64,000 nucleotides of DNA, taken from the NCBI GenBank assembly GCA_027922465.2, contig BQMF02000175.1:620001-684000 (forward strand), in the 5' to 3' direction. Of this stretch, positions 36,001-47,224 are shown one piece after another (the stretch's first letter is position 1; every line of letters begins with the position of its first letter). The notes below the pieces were generated by a model. It did no database searches, was not told the origin of the DNA, and saw only the letters and a list, made by a program, of their open reading frames with translations. Source of the stretch: Turritopsis dohrnii. Taxonomy: Eukaryota > Cnidaria > Hydrozoa > Anthoathecata > Oceaniidae. The position numbers and the translations under genes are program-made.

Positions 36001-37471
36001 AATGTTTGAAAAAAGACGGTAATAAATATTGAGAATAAGGTTTTTGTCCTTCCTCCATTCGAGAACGCAAGATTACAATCCACTAACACTTAACGATTAC
36101 GATCAAATATATCAGAAATTAAAAACAATATTGTGAAAACTTTTAGGATAAAAGGCTTGAAGCCCAACTCGTTGCTACAAATGAAAAACTTAATAAGCTT
36201 AATACAAGTGTGAATAGTGTGACTGGCCAACTTGCTCAAGACATTAAAGTTTTGGAAAATTCCGCTGGACAGAAGTTTTCCAATATTTCCAAGTACATGC
36301 GAAATACAAACCTGAATATGAAGACTTCGCTGAGCCAAAGCATGGAAATGCTAAAAGATGATATAAATGAAAAAGTAAGCAAGTCGAATCTCACAAAACT
36401 TGCACAAGATGTTGAGATCGTAAAGGATAGCTTGACAAACGTGAAACGTAAATATTCTTCATCGTTTATTTTGTGATTTCGAAATGTTTTATCAATCAAC
36501 ATTTCATTACCTTAGAATAACGCAATGACACATCAAATTCTTCGGATGCAAAAAAATATGAGTAATCTCATATCCAACGTAAAAGTTTTGGTGAGTTTTG
36601 ATTATTTATCAAATATAAACATGGTGCATTTAAGATTACTGAACGACTTTTTAACTAGCAATGGCGATAATACATAACGAGATTAATGTGTTCTCAATGA
36701 AGAAATTCTAGCTTCATGTCCTGAATTTATTTTTCTAGGGCCCAGAAAACATTTATTTACGTCTTGTATTTTCGAATTTTCAGGCACAGCAAGGAATCGT
36801 CTTCAATGCTTTCACTGGTACGTTGCGCCGAAACATCACACACTTAACAAACAAAGTATGTTTGTCTATTGTTGTTGTTATTATTGTTGCTGTTGTTTGT
36901 TGTAGCGAATGACTCGAGACTAAGGCTAAAAAATATCTTTCATTCGAAAATACATTTGTGAATGCTCCGTGCATACTCAGTGTCGTATCGTTAGTCTTTA
37001 TTAAAGAAAATGGAAAAATTACTTATAATATTCAGAATTAGTTACCTTTCCTTACAAATTCCTATAGTTTTTTTTTTTAGATTGCAAATATTAGCTTGGT
37101 TGCGGGACCACCTGTGCCACGTGGTTATAACGGGTCCCTAAGTTCTTGTGCATTCAAACGTAGTGTAAACAAAGGAACTGTCACTTTATATGCATACACA
37201 CCCTTTAATGTGAGTGACAACTCAATCAATTGACTTTTCTTCAAAGCTTGATATTTTCGTTGTTTTTATATCTTTTGTTTTTCTGAATTTAAAAATTTCT
37301 TTCTTTTACATTTTTCAGTCAGCTGAGAATATCATAGGCGCATCATGTAGTTCGAATGGCACTACTACTGAATTTCACGAAGAAAAAGATTATCAAAGAT
37401 ACTACTGTAGATGTTCTAACAAGGATTACGGGAAATTCTCCTGTTATATTAACTATTGGTTGTGCAGATAA
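33089..37471 (+). CDS. Copy B: shortened type II coiled-coil/collagen-like protein
   Basis: Exons: 33089-33566, 34565-34626, 34796-34858, 36147-36440, 36516-36590, 36784-36855, 37081-37209, 37319-37471. The sum is 1326 bases, 441 aa, fully open. The start is the first in-frame ATG after the decayed 5' part. The TM helix is about residues 120-144. The cytoplasmic tail is much shorter than in copy A and lacks YDKL, YSSI and YEDL. Exon 2 must be skipped, and exon 3 has a shifted start that restores frame from exon 1. Exon 5 lost the GTG codon and appears to use the donor at 36441. An extra in-frame exon (35892-35966) could be included. The head is cassette 1 with the normal Cys set, but the collagen Gly is Val (GPPVPRG). 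Not recognised as a known family. Confidence 0.7.
34376..34443 (+). pseudogene. Exon 2 remnant, copy B
   Basis: The acceptor and first 8 codons match copy A exon 2. A deletion then removed its donor, and the frame runs into TAG. Including it would give a short truncated protein with a 22-residue tail after the TM exon. Confidence 0.75.
35602..35966 (+). pseudogene. Duplicated exons 5-6 (broken 5, intact 6), copy B
   Basis: 35602-35830 is a second, diverged exon 5 with stop codons, for example after CAAGACATT. It is followed by 35892-35966, a 75-base phase 0 exon 6 duplicate with good acceptor and donor. The duplicated pair precedes the working exon 5. Copy A shows no such duplication. Confidence 0.7.
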
Positions 37472-37672
37472 TTCAAAAATATGTAGGTAAAACAAAAAAG
37501 GGCATAAGATTGAAATATGTCATTGCTTATCATTTCCTTTTCCGAAGGAATAATGTTTTTTACTAATGGTTTTCTTAAAGGGAAAGAAAATTATGAACAA
37601 TTACGAACTACTTGAGAAGACGGCTTCAATATGGATTGGTCGATCAATACAAAAAAGTGATTCATAATTCTG

Positions 37673-37678
37673 AATAAA
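37673..37678 (+). terminator. Poly(A) signal after cassette 1, copy B
   Basis: AATAAA about 200 bases after the cassette 1 stop. The same signal is at 45893 in copy C. It supports cassette 1 as a real terminal exon. Confidence 0.45.
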
Positions 37679-38129
37679 TAATAGACTTTAGAATCAAAAT
37701 GTAAAAGAGAGAGCTTTGTTTTTGTCAGAAGAGTATTATTTTCCCATGAAGCCTTTGATATCGATGTTAGAGTTCTGGTACAATAGTGATGTCCCATCCA
37801 AAAATTGTGAAAAAAATATATTAGTATTTCAAACAAGTAAACAAGTAGAGACTTAAAAGTACTTTATGCAATGACTCACTCTTAGTAACATTTTAATATT
37901 TTCTACAGAATTTGCAAAGAACCAATGATGTATTTTTATGAAGTCGTAATTATTTCAAATATCTTCCCAAAATTTAATCGTACTTTTATTTACTTTCCCT
38001 ACCATGTTTAAATGTTTTCACACTAAGTTTACATCATTACGTTTATATGACATCAGTTGTTTGAAAAGATAAGTTTTAGTTCTCAGCTGATTTTTGATTG
38101 GTTTAAATAATACATTACATGACTTCTAG

Positions 38130-38724
38130 GTTAATAATTTCACATACATCAAAGAACAATACAAGGGAGAACCTGGTGATAAAGGACTACCGGGTGAAAT
38201 CGGGAAAACCGGTCCACCTAGCTTGAATGCTACTACTGGAAATATGAGTACATGCACGGTTGATGAGCTTCGTTCAAATGAAGTTGTTTCCAGTAATCAT
38301 CGAACTTATAAGATTATCAAGGACAGAACTATCTGAAAGGTTTTTTTTCACTGGAAAACTTCCTGTTAAATGTCTATCTGTCAATGTTTTCAACCGAAAT
38401 TCTGTATCTGAGTATCTTGTTAAATTTGCTCACGTGATTTTCGAATGCAAACCACATGTTGAAATCTGTCACGTGATTGGAACTGCTACATTCAAAACTG
38501 TATATACGCGTATATACAATATATAAAATTGTATATACGCAGATTTGATGTTTTCTTTTTCTTAGGATGAAGCTGTCATTGGTGCCGAATGCTCTTCTTC
38601 TAATGCTTATTTTCAAACACTCACAAAAGACGCCATCAAGTATTCTTGTACCAGCGAAGGAGTGGCTGATACAGAAACACAAATGGATTGTACGATGCAT
38701 TTATTTTACTGCGAGATTCCATGA
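38130..38724 (+). pseudogene. Broken head cassette 3, copy B
   Basis: Exons 38130-38339 and 38566-38724 match cassette 3 of copy A. A CAA to TGA change creates a stop at 38334-38336, just before the donor, which has also changed from GTTTGT to GTTTTT. In the second exon the Cys of the C-x-C motif is Ser. A Gly of the collagen stretch is Ser as well. The cassette could still be spliced in, but it would give a head without the Cys-rich domain. Confidence 0.8.
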
Positions 38725-39310
38725 GTGAAAGGAATGAGTGAAAGGAATAGATTTGTGTCTTTTCCAACTCAAGGTAATCGTTTTGTACAGAACGGTACGC
38801 AATAGTAACCGATTACTCAACATTTTGATGAGATTTGAGGCTATTTTGTATTGAACAAGCTTGATGGCGCACTTGAATATATATTTATTGAGACCAAGAG
38901 GAAGATCCAACAAGAATCATAGCCATAAGTCATGATGAACTTTTAGTACTGTTGTTTATGAGAACATTGTTTGTTAAATCTCGTCAATCCTTTACCTATA
39001 TTTTGGTGTAGTACTTTTTTAATTTGGTGCAGTAGAAAAAAAGTTAAGGACAGGTTAAAGAACGAAAGAACTGGAAGTCCATTTTTCAAAGATTTTTACA
39101 AGGACCGCTTCCAGTTTTTTGTCTATAACTTCTTTTTCATTCAACCAAATATATTTTTTGTGATACACTGGTACTTATTTTTTTTACTCATCCGGTATAT
39201 TTATAAAAAACAGCTATATCGAAGAAAATCCACTATAAAGAAAAAATTCAAGTTGCATACAACATGCGACTTTTATAAACACGTTCATTTTTATGACATG
39301 CTGCATGTAA

Positions 39311-39858
39311 AGGGCAATATACACGGTACGATTTGTAGTATACTACTTGTAGCGCTCATTTTCAGTATACAATTTGTTAAGTGTTCTGCTTCTTTATACA
39401 CGATACTACAAGTTGTAAAGTTTAAACAAATCAAATTAGAAGATGACGTGGAAGTATTAGTTCTGAGTGCAATTATTGTAGCAACTACTTCCAAAAAGGA
39501 GAAAGAAAAGAAAAAGCGCAAAAAAAAAACAACAAAAACCCGAAAGTAAAGAAAAGAATGAGCTCAGTCTTGGTTGAAAAGACAAATCATTAAAGACCTG
39601 CATGATACTGTCATTTTCATAAATTTTATTCGCCATTTTCATTCGAAAAGTGATCACAAAACACGTAGACATGTTGTTTTTTCTTCATACATTACTTGCC
39701 GCATTTGTGTTCTGCATGCTGATTGGCTGAAAACGTACTACAAATCGCATAGTTTTAAACATGTTCAAACTTTTTGAATTTGTAGAATTACCCACTTTCT
39801 GAACGATTGTAGCATGCTACAAATTGTATACTACAAATCGTACCGTGTATATTGCCCT
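39311..39858. mobile_element. Harbinger-like non-autonomous element, unit C
   Basis: Same element and TAA-flanked position as 31080-31630, with a few substitutions and small indels. It was inherited through the duplication rather than inserted independently. Confidence 0.75.
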
Positions 39859-40985
39859 TAACATATATGTTGTAGTTATGCTGAAAGCACTTCACCATGC
39901 TTTAACATGATAAACAACAATCTCTGACAAAAACAAATAACCACAACATCACATGTTGAATATCAAGTGTTTATTACGTAGATCGTAAGATCGCAAGAAG
40001 GTTTATGTTGTAGGCTGAGGAGGTATTCTCACAATTATTGCTATAGATATAACAGGATTCCTTCAACATCCATAACAAAGGGTTAATCATAAGTGTGAAG
40101 TAGTGGAATTGTCTTAGTTCGGCGTCCCTCGCTTCTTTATATTTATATTTTTGGAATTTTGAATCTAGGAATGCGAAAGGTGTTTTCAATGTTTTCATTG
40201 TGAATGTGTCCAAATAATTTACATGAAAGAAAGAAATGTAAAATATAGTAAGGAAGGAATTTCACATTTCCATGGAAAAAACAGTTTTCCCTTTTACTTC
40301 CAATGAAATCAAACCTAATGTAAAATTGACGCGGCATGACAATGATCAGGATGTAAAGTTGTTCCAAAAAAATTTCCAACAAATGCACTTGTGATCTTGT
40401 TAGCTGCATACTCAGAATGTTAGGAAGAATAACTCTGAATTCTGTGCGAATATCTGAGCGGTATTACTTTTAACGACTCTTTACCTTTCATTTGAAGGTT
40501 ATCTTATCATCACAAACTGCGGATACAAGTTAATCACTCAAAACTGTCCTGGCCTTCTCTCTTCCCAATGCCAAGCCTCCTCATGAGATCCTAATTAACA
40601 TTTCCACAAGTCATACATTGGTGCTTGAACGTTTTCGATCAAAACGTTCGCTTGTTATTATCTGCACGCAACCAAAATGCCATATGTCATATGGTCTATA
40701 AACATGATGAGTTTTCCCTTGATTTCTTTTTATTCCTTTGATTTCTTTTCTGTGTTTAAATTTTTTGCAAATATATTCGTGTATTTACAGTCAAGTCGAG
40801 AAAACAACTCCTCATAAAAAAAGCTATTTGACCATTTCACGAAATCTGCAATGAAATTCTTCCCGACAGTTCATGAAAATTTGCCGGAACACCCTAGAAG
40901 TCCATCTTCTGGAATTTTTTCCGTAGATTTAATGGAAATTTACTATAGTGTTTTTCTAAGAAGCTCTTCACAAACCACAGTTTAT

Positions 40986-40993
40986 TATATAAA
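40986..40993 (+). promoter_or_regulatory. TATA box of copy C
   Basis: TATATAAA in the same promoter block as copies B and D. Confidence 0.55.
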
Positions 40994-41029
40994 CTGACAT
41001 TCGACAAGCGTTAAGTGCACGAAAGACTC

Positions 41030-41302
41030 AGTTAAGGCAGAAGCAAACAAGACGACAGATGATACAGATACATCTCAAATCAACTATCAAAACTTCAACA
41101 GTTCTCTAGAGACTACCAGTAGCTAAAAACAGTCGCAAGACCTACAGTTTGTGAATCTCCTATTTCAAAAATATTAACAACTGGTTTAATAATTAACAAG
41201 ATCTAACAAGCTCAGGCCGTCAACCACTGACGGCGAAGTATACGACAAACTCGTGCAAGCGTTACATTAAACGACACAAATATTCTCAAGAAACAACGGT
41301 AA
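41030..41302 (+). pseudogene. Decayed first part of exon 1, copy C
   Basis: Equivalent of 32810-33088 with the same TAG (CCAGTAGCTAAAAACAG). It retains the short upstream ORF. Confidence 0.75.
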
Positions 41303-44300
41303 ATGGAAGTGGAAATGGGTAAGAAGAATTATGGGCAAAAGAACAAAAACGAAAGACTAGATACGGGTGACAGGACGCAAGCAGCCATCAACCCTTATGC
41401 CGTCGACACTCCAATTCAACAGCCGATTACTAGAGGACACTTGCCAAACAAAGAAATTGAAATGTTTGAAACTCCTTCACGTGATGCATTAAATACAGCA
41501 ACCAATGGAAGAGATAAGAATGAAGACATGAGAAGTGACCCTTTCACCGCTACTGGACCCTGCGCAGCCCACAAAGTGCACAAACCAGCAGTAATCTCGC
41601 AAGAGACTTCTTATCAAAATCATGACAGCGCAGATACCAGCACCTATGCTTGTAAAATACACTTTTCCTGTGTTTATTTGATGTTTACCATATTGGTTGT
41701 TGTCCTAGCCATAATCATTATGGTTCTGACATTGTTGATTGTTTTTCGTGTGGATAATTCAAAAACCTGCAATGAAGGCGATATTGGTAATGGTAAGTGA
41801 TTATCAACAATTGATGTTGTTGTTCTTTTATCGTTGGTGTAAATAAACACTTAGATTGAATGCTTCGTAGATTAACTAGAACATTAGCCAATAGTCGTTA
41901 GAAATTCTCAAAGTTTCTCAAAATTTGTACCTAAATAATGCCCGTTTGATATAATTCAACATTATATTCTTTGAAACAATTGTTTAGAACACTGTTCACA
42001 GCCTTTCTGTACTTTCTGATAATTCATCTCACGCCAATACAAAAAATGAGTAGAAATATAATTAGTATTTAGAATTTAAAATAGATATACGCCACTCTCT
42101 TTGACAATACGTCATCATAGCGTCATAAACAAGATCAGTGGACATACAGTGACCTGTAGTAGAATGAAATGACCCCTAAGAATATTTTCACACCACGTGG
42201 TTTTCACTTATGACCTAGGACTAACTCTAACATAAGCGTAACATGAGGTCACAAGCGTAAAGCACGGGAGATATTCTAAGGGCTCATTATATTATGCTAT
42301 TGATAAAAGCATCTGGATATCCAATACTTAGTGTTTAGATTGTTATTAGATGAACGAGACAGCGACATTTTTCGTCAACAAAACAACAGGATTCTTTGGT
42401 CTCGTGTAAGTCCTCCGTAAAAGAATATCTTTCAGCTTCAACCTATATAGCATCACATCTATACACGGCAAGGAATAGTTGAATCATCAACATCCCAATC
42501 GGAAAATTGAGATGTCCACATAGAAGACTGATGTATAATTTACCAACATCATACATGTACATAGCAGAAAGTTAATCAAAACGATTTGTTTTCCTTTCAG
42601 TTCAACAACCAAAGGCAGAAAAACAGACTTGTGCCGATGGTCTCATTATATCTTTTTTAGTTCTGTAGTGTACTTTCTTGCACAAAGTTGTATTCCACAA
42701 GGGTTACTATTATGATTATTTTCTTCGAAATCGTGGATGTGTTTCATAAAGTTTTTCCATCTGTATAATATGTTCTTTCTTTCACACAGCTAGTGGCGCT
42801 TCCGTATCGGTCATACCACTACAGAAGGAATTGGACCGGCAGAAAGCCCTGGTAAGTAAGATTCTTCTTCAAAATTCAATTTGTGGTCCTGCTACGAGTA
42901 CGATATAATTTGGTTTAAACTAGTTTTGTGGATGAGATTTCTACCTCAACACTGAACACGCTTCTTCGTTTTTACATGAGTGTTTAAAAACTTAAACAAA
43001 CTAATGACTTGACCATTTAGATCGCTGATCTAAACAAGCAGTTACAAGATCAAAAAGATTTCTTAAAGAACATCCAAGCTCAGGTATGGTCGCAAGAAAT
43101 GTTATTCTTGATTTCCATCAATTTATTCACTCAACACAACATATTCTACCAGTTTAATGATATTGTGTGAATGTTTCTTCAATGCCATAATAAAGTGTGT
43201 TTCAAAATTTTGGCTTCAGAAATTTTCGTCGCAATTTTGAAGAAAATATCAAATTAATTTTTATAAATTTTATATCGATAAAATCCTTATTTTTTGGTCT
43301 TTCTCGTGATGTAATTTTTGTGGGAAGTAAATAAGTAAAAGAAAAAAAATTTAAAAATAACTTTGGAAAAACTCATTAATTTTGTAACGATCAATCCAGA
43401 TGTTTGGGTAGCTTTAATTTGAAAACACACTGTATAACTTGGGAAGCTGTGATTAGCTAACACTGCAGTTATCACGACACTTTTTGTTGCGAGTTATTAT
43501 CACGAAGTTTTAAATGCTGTCAATACCTATTTTTCATGTAAACTTACATAGTGCGACTAACAATTTCATTATTGATACTATTTTGACATTTTCTTCTATC
43601 AAAACAAAATCATTTGCATTCGATTTTAATCACTATTGACAAACATGGACCTGTAGTGATACAATCAAAGGATTTCGTCGAATTTCAACTTACGCTGCGT
43701 AACTGTTGAATGAAATCAAAATTGATAACAGCTAACGATGCCATTAACGACCATATACATCGAGAATAAATAAAGTTAGCGTAAAACTTTTTAAACTTGA
43801 GATGTAAAATACAATTTTAACAGTGTGACAGGCCAACTTGCTCAAGACATTTAAACTGTGCAAAATGCATCTTTGTAGAAGTTTAATGATGTCTATTTAT
43901 ATTCGAAATACAAAATTGAATATGGTCACCTCGCTGAGCCAAATTATGAAAATGTTAAAAGATAACATTATTGAAAAAGTAAACAAGACAAATTTTCACA
44001 AACCTTGAACAAGATGTTAAGATCGTCAAGAAGAGCTTATCGAACCTAGTGTGCATTTGGTGTTTATTTGGAAGGAGTAACATTTTATCAATCAAGTTTT
44101 GTTATCTTAGAACAATACGATGACATACCGAATGCTATGGATGGAGGACAAGATGAGTAATCTCAAATCCAACGTAACAATTTTGGTGAGATAATGTTTT
44201 ATCTAATTCGGAGGACTGAAATGTTTGAAAAAAGACGGTAATAAATATTGAGAATAAGGTTTTTGTCCTTCCTCCATTCGAGAACGCAAGATTACAATCC

Positions 44301-45691
44301 ACTAACACTTAACGATTACGATCAAATATATCAGAAATTAAAAACAATATTGTGAAAACTTTTAGGATAAAAGGCTTGAAGCCCAACTCGTTGCTACAAA
44401 TGAAAAACTTAATAAGCTTAATACAAGTGTGAATAGTGTGACTGGCCAACTTGCTCAAGACATTAAAGTTTTGGAAAATTCCGCTGGACAGAAGTTTTCC
44501 AATATTTCCAAGTACATGCGAAATACAAACCTGAATATGAAGACTTCGCTGAGCCAAAGCATGGAAATGCTAAAAGATGATATAAATGAAAAAGTAAGCA
44601 AGTCGAATCTCACAAAACTTGCACAAGATGTTGAGATCGTAAAGGATAGCTTGACAAACGTGAAACGTAAATATTCTTCATCGTTTATTTTGTGATTTCG
44701 AAATGTTTTATCAATCAACATTTCATTACCTTAGAATAACGCAATGACACATCAAATTCTTCGGATGCAAAAAAATATGAGTAATCTCATATCCAACGTA
44801 AAAGTTTTGGTGAGTTTTGATTATTTATCAAATATAAACATGGTGCATTTAAGATTACTGAACGACTTTTTAACTAGCAATGGCGATAATACATAACGAG
44901 ATTAATGTGTTCTCAATGAAGAAATTCTAGCTTCATGTCCTGAATTTATTTTTCTAGGGCCCAGAAAACATTTATTTACGTCTTGTATTTTCGAATTTTC
45001 AGGCACAGCAAGGAATCGTCTTCAATGCTTTCACTGGTACGTTGCGCCGAAACATCACACACTTAACAAACAAAGTATGTTTGTCTATTGTTGTTGTTAT
45101 TATTGTTGCTGTTGTTTGTTGTAGCGAATGACTCGAGACTAAGGCTAAAAAATATCTTTCATTCGAAAATACATTTGTGAATGCTCCGTGCATACTCAGT
45201 GTCGTATCGTTAGTCTTTATTAAAGAAAATGGAAAAATTACTTATAATATTCAGAATTAGTTACCTTTCCTTACAAATTCCTATTGTTTTTTTTTTTTAG
45301 ATTGCAAATATTAGCTTGGTTGCGGGACCACCTGTGCCACGTGGTTATAACGGGTCCCTAAGTTCTTGTGCATTCAAACGTAGTGTAAACAAAGGAACTG
45401 TCACTTTATATGCATACACACCCTTTAATGTGAGTGACAACTCAATCGATTGACTTTTCTTTAAAGCTTGATATTTTCGTTGTTTTTATATCTTTTGTTT
45501 TTCTGAATTTAAAAATTTCTTTCTTTTACATTTTTCAGTCAGCTGAGAATATCATAGGCGCATCATGTAGTTCGAATGGCACTACTACTGAATTTCACGA
45601 AGATAAAGATTATCAAAGATACTACTGTAGATGTTCTAACAAGGATTACGGGAAATTCTCGTGTTATATTAACTATTGGTTGTGCAGATAA
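41303..45691 (+). CDS. Copy C: shortened type II coiled-coil/collagen-like protein
   Basis: Exons: 41303-41792, 42790-42851, 43021-43083, 44366-44659, 44735-44809, 45003-45074, 45301-45429, 45539-45691, giving 1338 bases and 445 aa. An ATG at 41303 adds four residues relative to copy B; the equivalent start is 41315. Domain order and the head match copy B: short tail without YxxL motifs, one TM helix, coiled coil, GPPVPRG, then the Cys-rich cassette 1. Exon 2 is again a remnant with a stop, and exon 3 joins exon 1 in frame. An optional exon 6 duplicate lies at 44111-44185. The exon 1 product differs from copy B at several residues, whereas exons 5-7 appear identical. Confidence 0.7.
42601..42668 (+). 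pseudogene. Exon 2 remnant, copy C
   Basis: Same truncated exon 2 as in copy B, with the same in-frame TAG and no donor. Confidence 0.75.
43821..44185 (+). pseudogene. Duplicated exons 5-6 (broken 5, intact 6), copy C
   Basis: Counterpart of 35602-35966. The exon 5 duplicate (43821-44049) is broken by stops, while the exon 6 duplicate (44111-44185) is intact in phase 0. Confidence 0.7.
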
Positions 45692-45892
45692 TTCAAAAAT
45701 ATGTAGGTAAAACAAAAAAGGGCATAAGATTGAAATATGTCATTGCTTATCAGTTCCTTTTCCGAAGGAATAATGTTTTTTACTAATGATTTTCTTAAAG
45801 GGAAAGAAAATTATGAACAATTACGAACTACTTGAGAAGACGGCTTCAATATGGATTGGTCGATCAATACAAAAAAGTGATTCATAATTTTG

Positions 45893-45898
45893 AATAAA
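45893..45898 (+). terminator. Poly(A) signal after cassette 1, copy C
   Basis: AATAAA about 200 bases after the cassette 1 stop, conserved with copy B. Confidence 0.45.
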
Positions 45899-46349
45899 TA
45901 ATAGACTTTAGAATCAAAATGTAAAAGAGAGAGCTTTGTTTTTGTCAGAAGAGTATTATTTTTTCATGAAGCCTTTGATATCGATGTTAGAGTTCTGGTA
46001 CAATAGTGATGCCCCATCCAAAAATTGTGAAAAAAATATATTAGTATTTCAAACAAGTAAACAAGTAGAGACTTAAAAGTACTTTATGCAATGACTCACT
46101 TATAGTAACATTTTAATATTTTCTACAGAATTTGCAAAGAACCAATGATGTATTTTTATGAAGTCGTAATTATTTCAAATATCTTCCCAAAATTTAATCG
46201 TACTTTTATTTACTTTCCCTACCATGTTTAAATGTTTTCACACTAAGTTTACATCATTACGTTTATATGACATCAGTTGTTTGAAAAGATAAGTTTTAGT
46301 TCTCACCTGATTTTTGATTGGTTTAAATAATACATCACATGACTTCTAG

Positions 46350-46959
46350 GTTAATAATTTCACATACATCAAAGAACAATACAAGGGAGAACCTGGTGAT
46401 AAAGGATTACCGGGTGAAATCGGGAAAACCGGTCCACCTGGCTTGAATGCTACTACTGGAAATATGAGTACATGCACGGTTGATAAACTTCGTTCAAATG
46501 AAGTTGTTTCCAGTAATCATTCAACTTATAAGATTATCAAGGACAGAACTATCTGAAAGGTTTTTTTTCACTGGAAAACTCCCTGTTAAATGTCTATCTG
46601 TCAATGTTTTCAACCGAAATTCTGTATCTGAGTATCTTGTTAAATTTGCTCACGTGATTTTCGAATGCAAACCACGTGTTGAAATTTGTCACGTGATTGG
46701 AACTGCTACATTCAAAACAACGCTGATGAAACTTTCAGAGTTTTGAATTATCGATGGCTTTTATTGTATATACGCAGATTTGATGTTTTCTTTTTCTTAG
46801 GATGAAGCTGTCATTGGTGCCGAATGCTCTTCTTCTAATGCTTATTTTCGAACACTCACAAAAGACGCCATCAAGTATTCTTGTACCAGCGAAGGAGTGG
46901 CTGATACAGAAACACAAATGGATTGTACGATGCATTTATTTTACTGCGAGATTCCATGA
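46350..46959 (+). pseudogene. Broken head cassette 3, copy C
   Basis: Exons 46350-46559 and 46801-46959. It shares with copy B the TGA before the donor (46554-46556) and the Cys to Ser change in the C-x-C motif, so the damage predates the B-C duplication. Unlike B, the collagen Gly is intact here. Confidence 0.8.
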
Positions 46960-47224
46960 TTGAAAGGAATGAGTGAAAGGAATAGATTTGTGTCTTTTCC
47001 AACTCAAGGTAATCGTTTTGTACAGAACGGTACGCAATAGTAACCGATTACTCAACATTTTGATGAGATTTGAGGCTATTTTGTATTGAACAAGCTTGAT
47101 GGCGCACTTGAATATATATTTATTGAGACCAAGAGGAAGATCCAACAAGAATCATAGCCATAAGTTATGATGAACTTTTAGTACTGTTGTTTATGAAAAT
47201 ATTGTTTGTTAAATCTCGTCAACT

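Larger units (their letters stand above)
30849..38986. repeat. Tandem duplication unit B (~8.1 kb)
   Basis: Starts at the AATCCTTTACC segment and ends where the identical segment restarts at 38987. It contains a Harbinger-like relic, a promoter region, the copy B gene and its flank. Sequence and order match unit C throughout, with small indels. Confidence 0.9.
38987..47224. repeat. Tandem duplication unit C (~8.2 kb)
   Basis: Near-identical to unit B in sequence and order. The B-C junction is at GTCAA around 38984-38988, where B's flank switches abruptly into the start of C. C instead continues into sequence homologous to the copy A flank. Confidence 0.9.

Noticed and set aside
38971..39549. 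192-codon ORF
   Set aside because: It spans the B-C junction and the Harbinger-like relic, so it reads repeat sequence rather than a gene.
23588..45691. Separate small genes at 23588, 37214 and 45434
   Set aside because: These ORFs are the cassette 1 terminal exons extended backwards into the preceding intron, not independent genes.
30849..47224. B and C as two haplotypes wrongly joined in assembly
   Set aside because: Not fully excluded, but the shared disruptions differ from copy A, and B and C have different flanks at their outer ends, which fits a true tandem duplication. Read depth should decide.
19658..47224. Immunoglobulin-type allorecognition receptors
   Set aside because: No Ig-like fold pattern; the proteins are type II with coiled-coil, collagen-like and Cys-rich parts.
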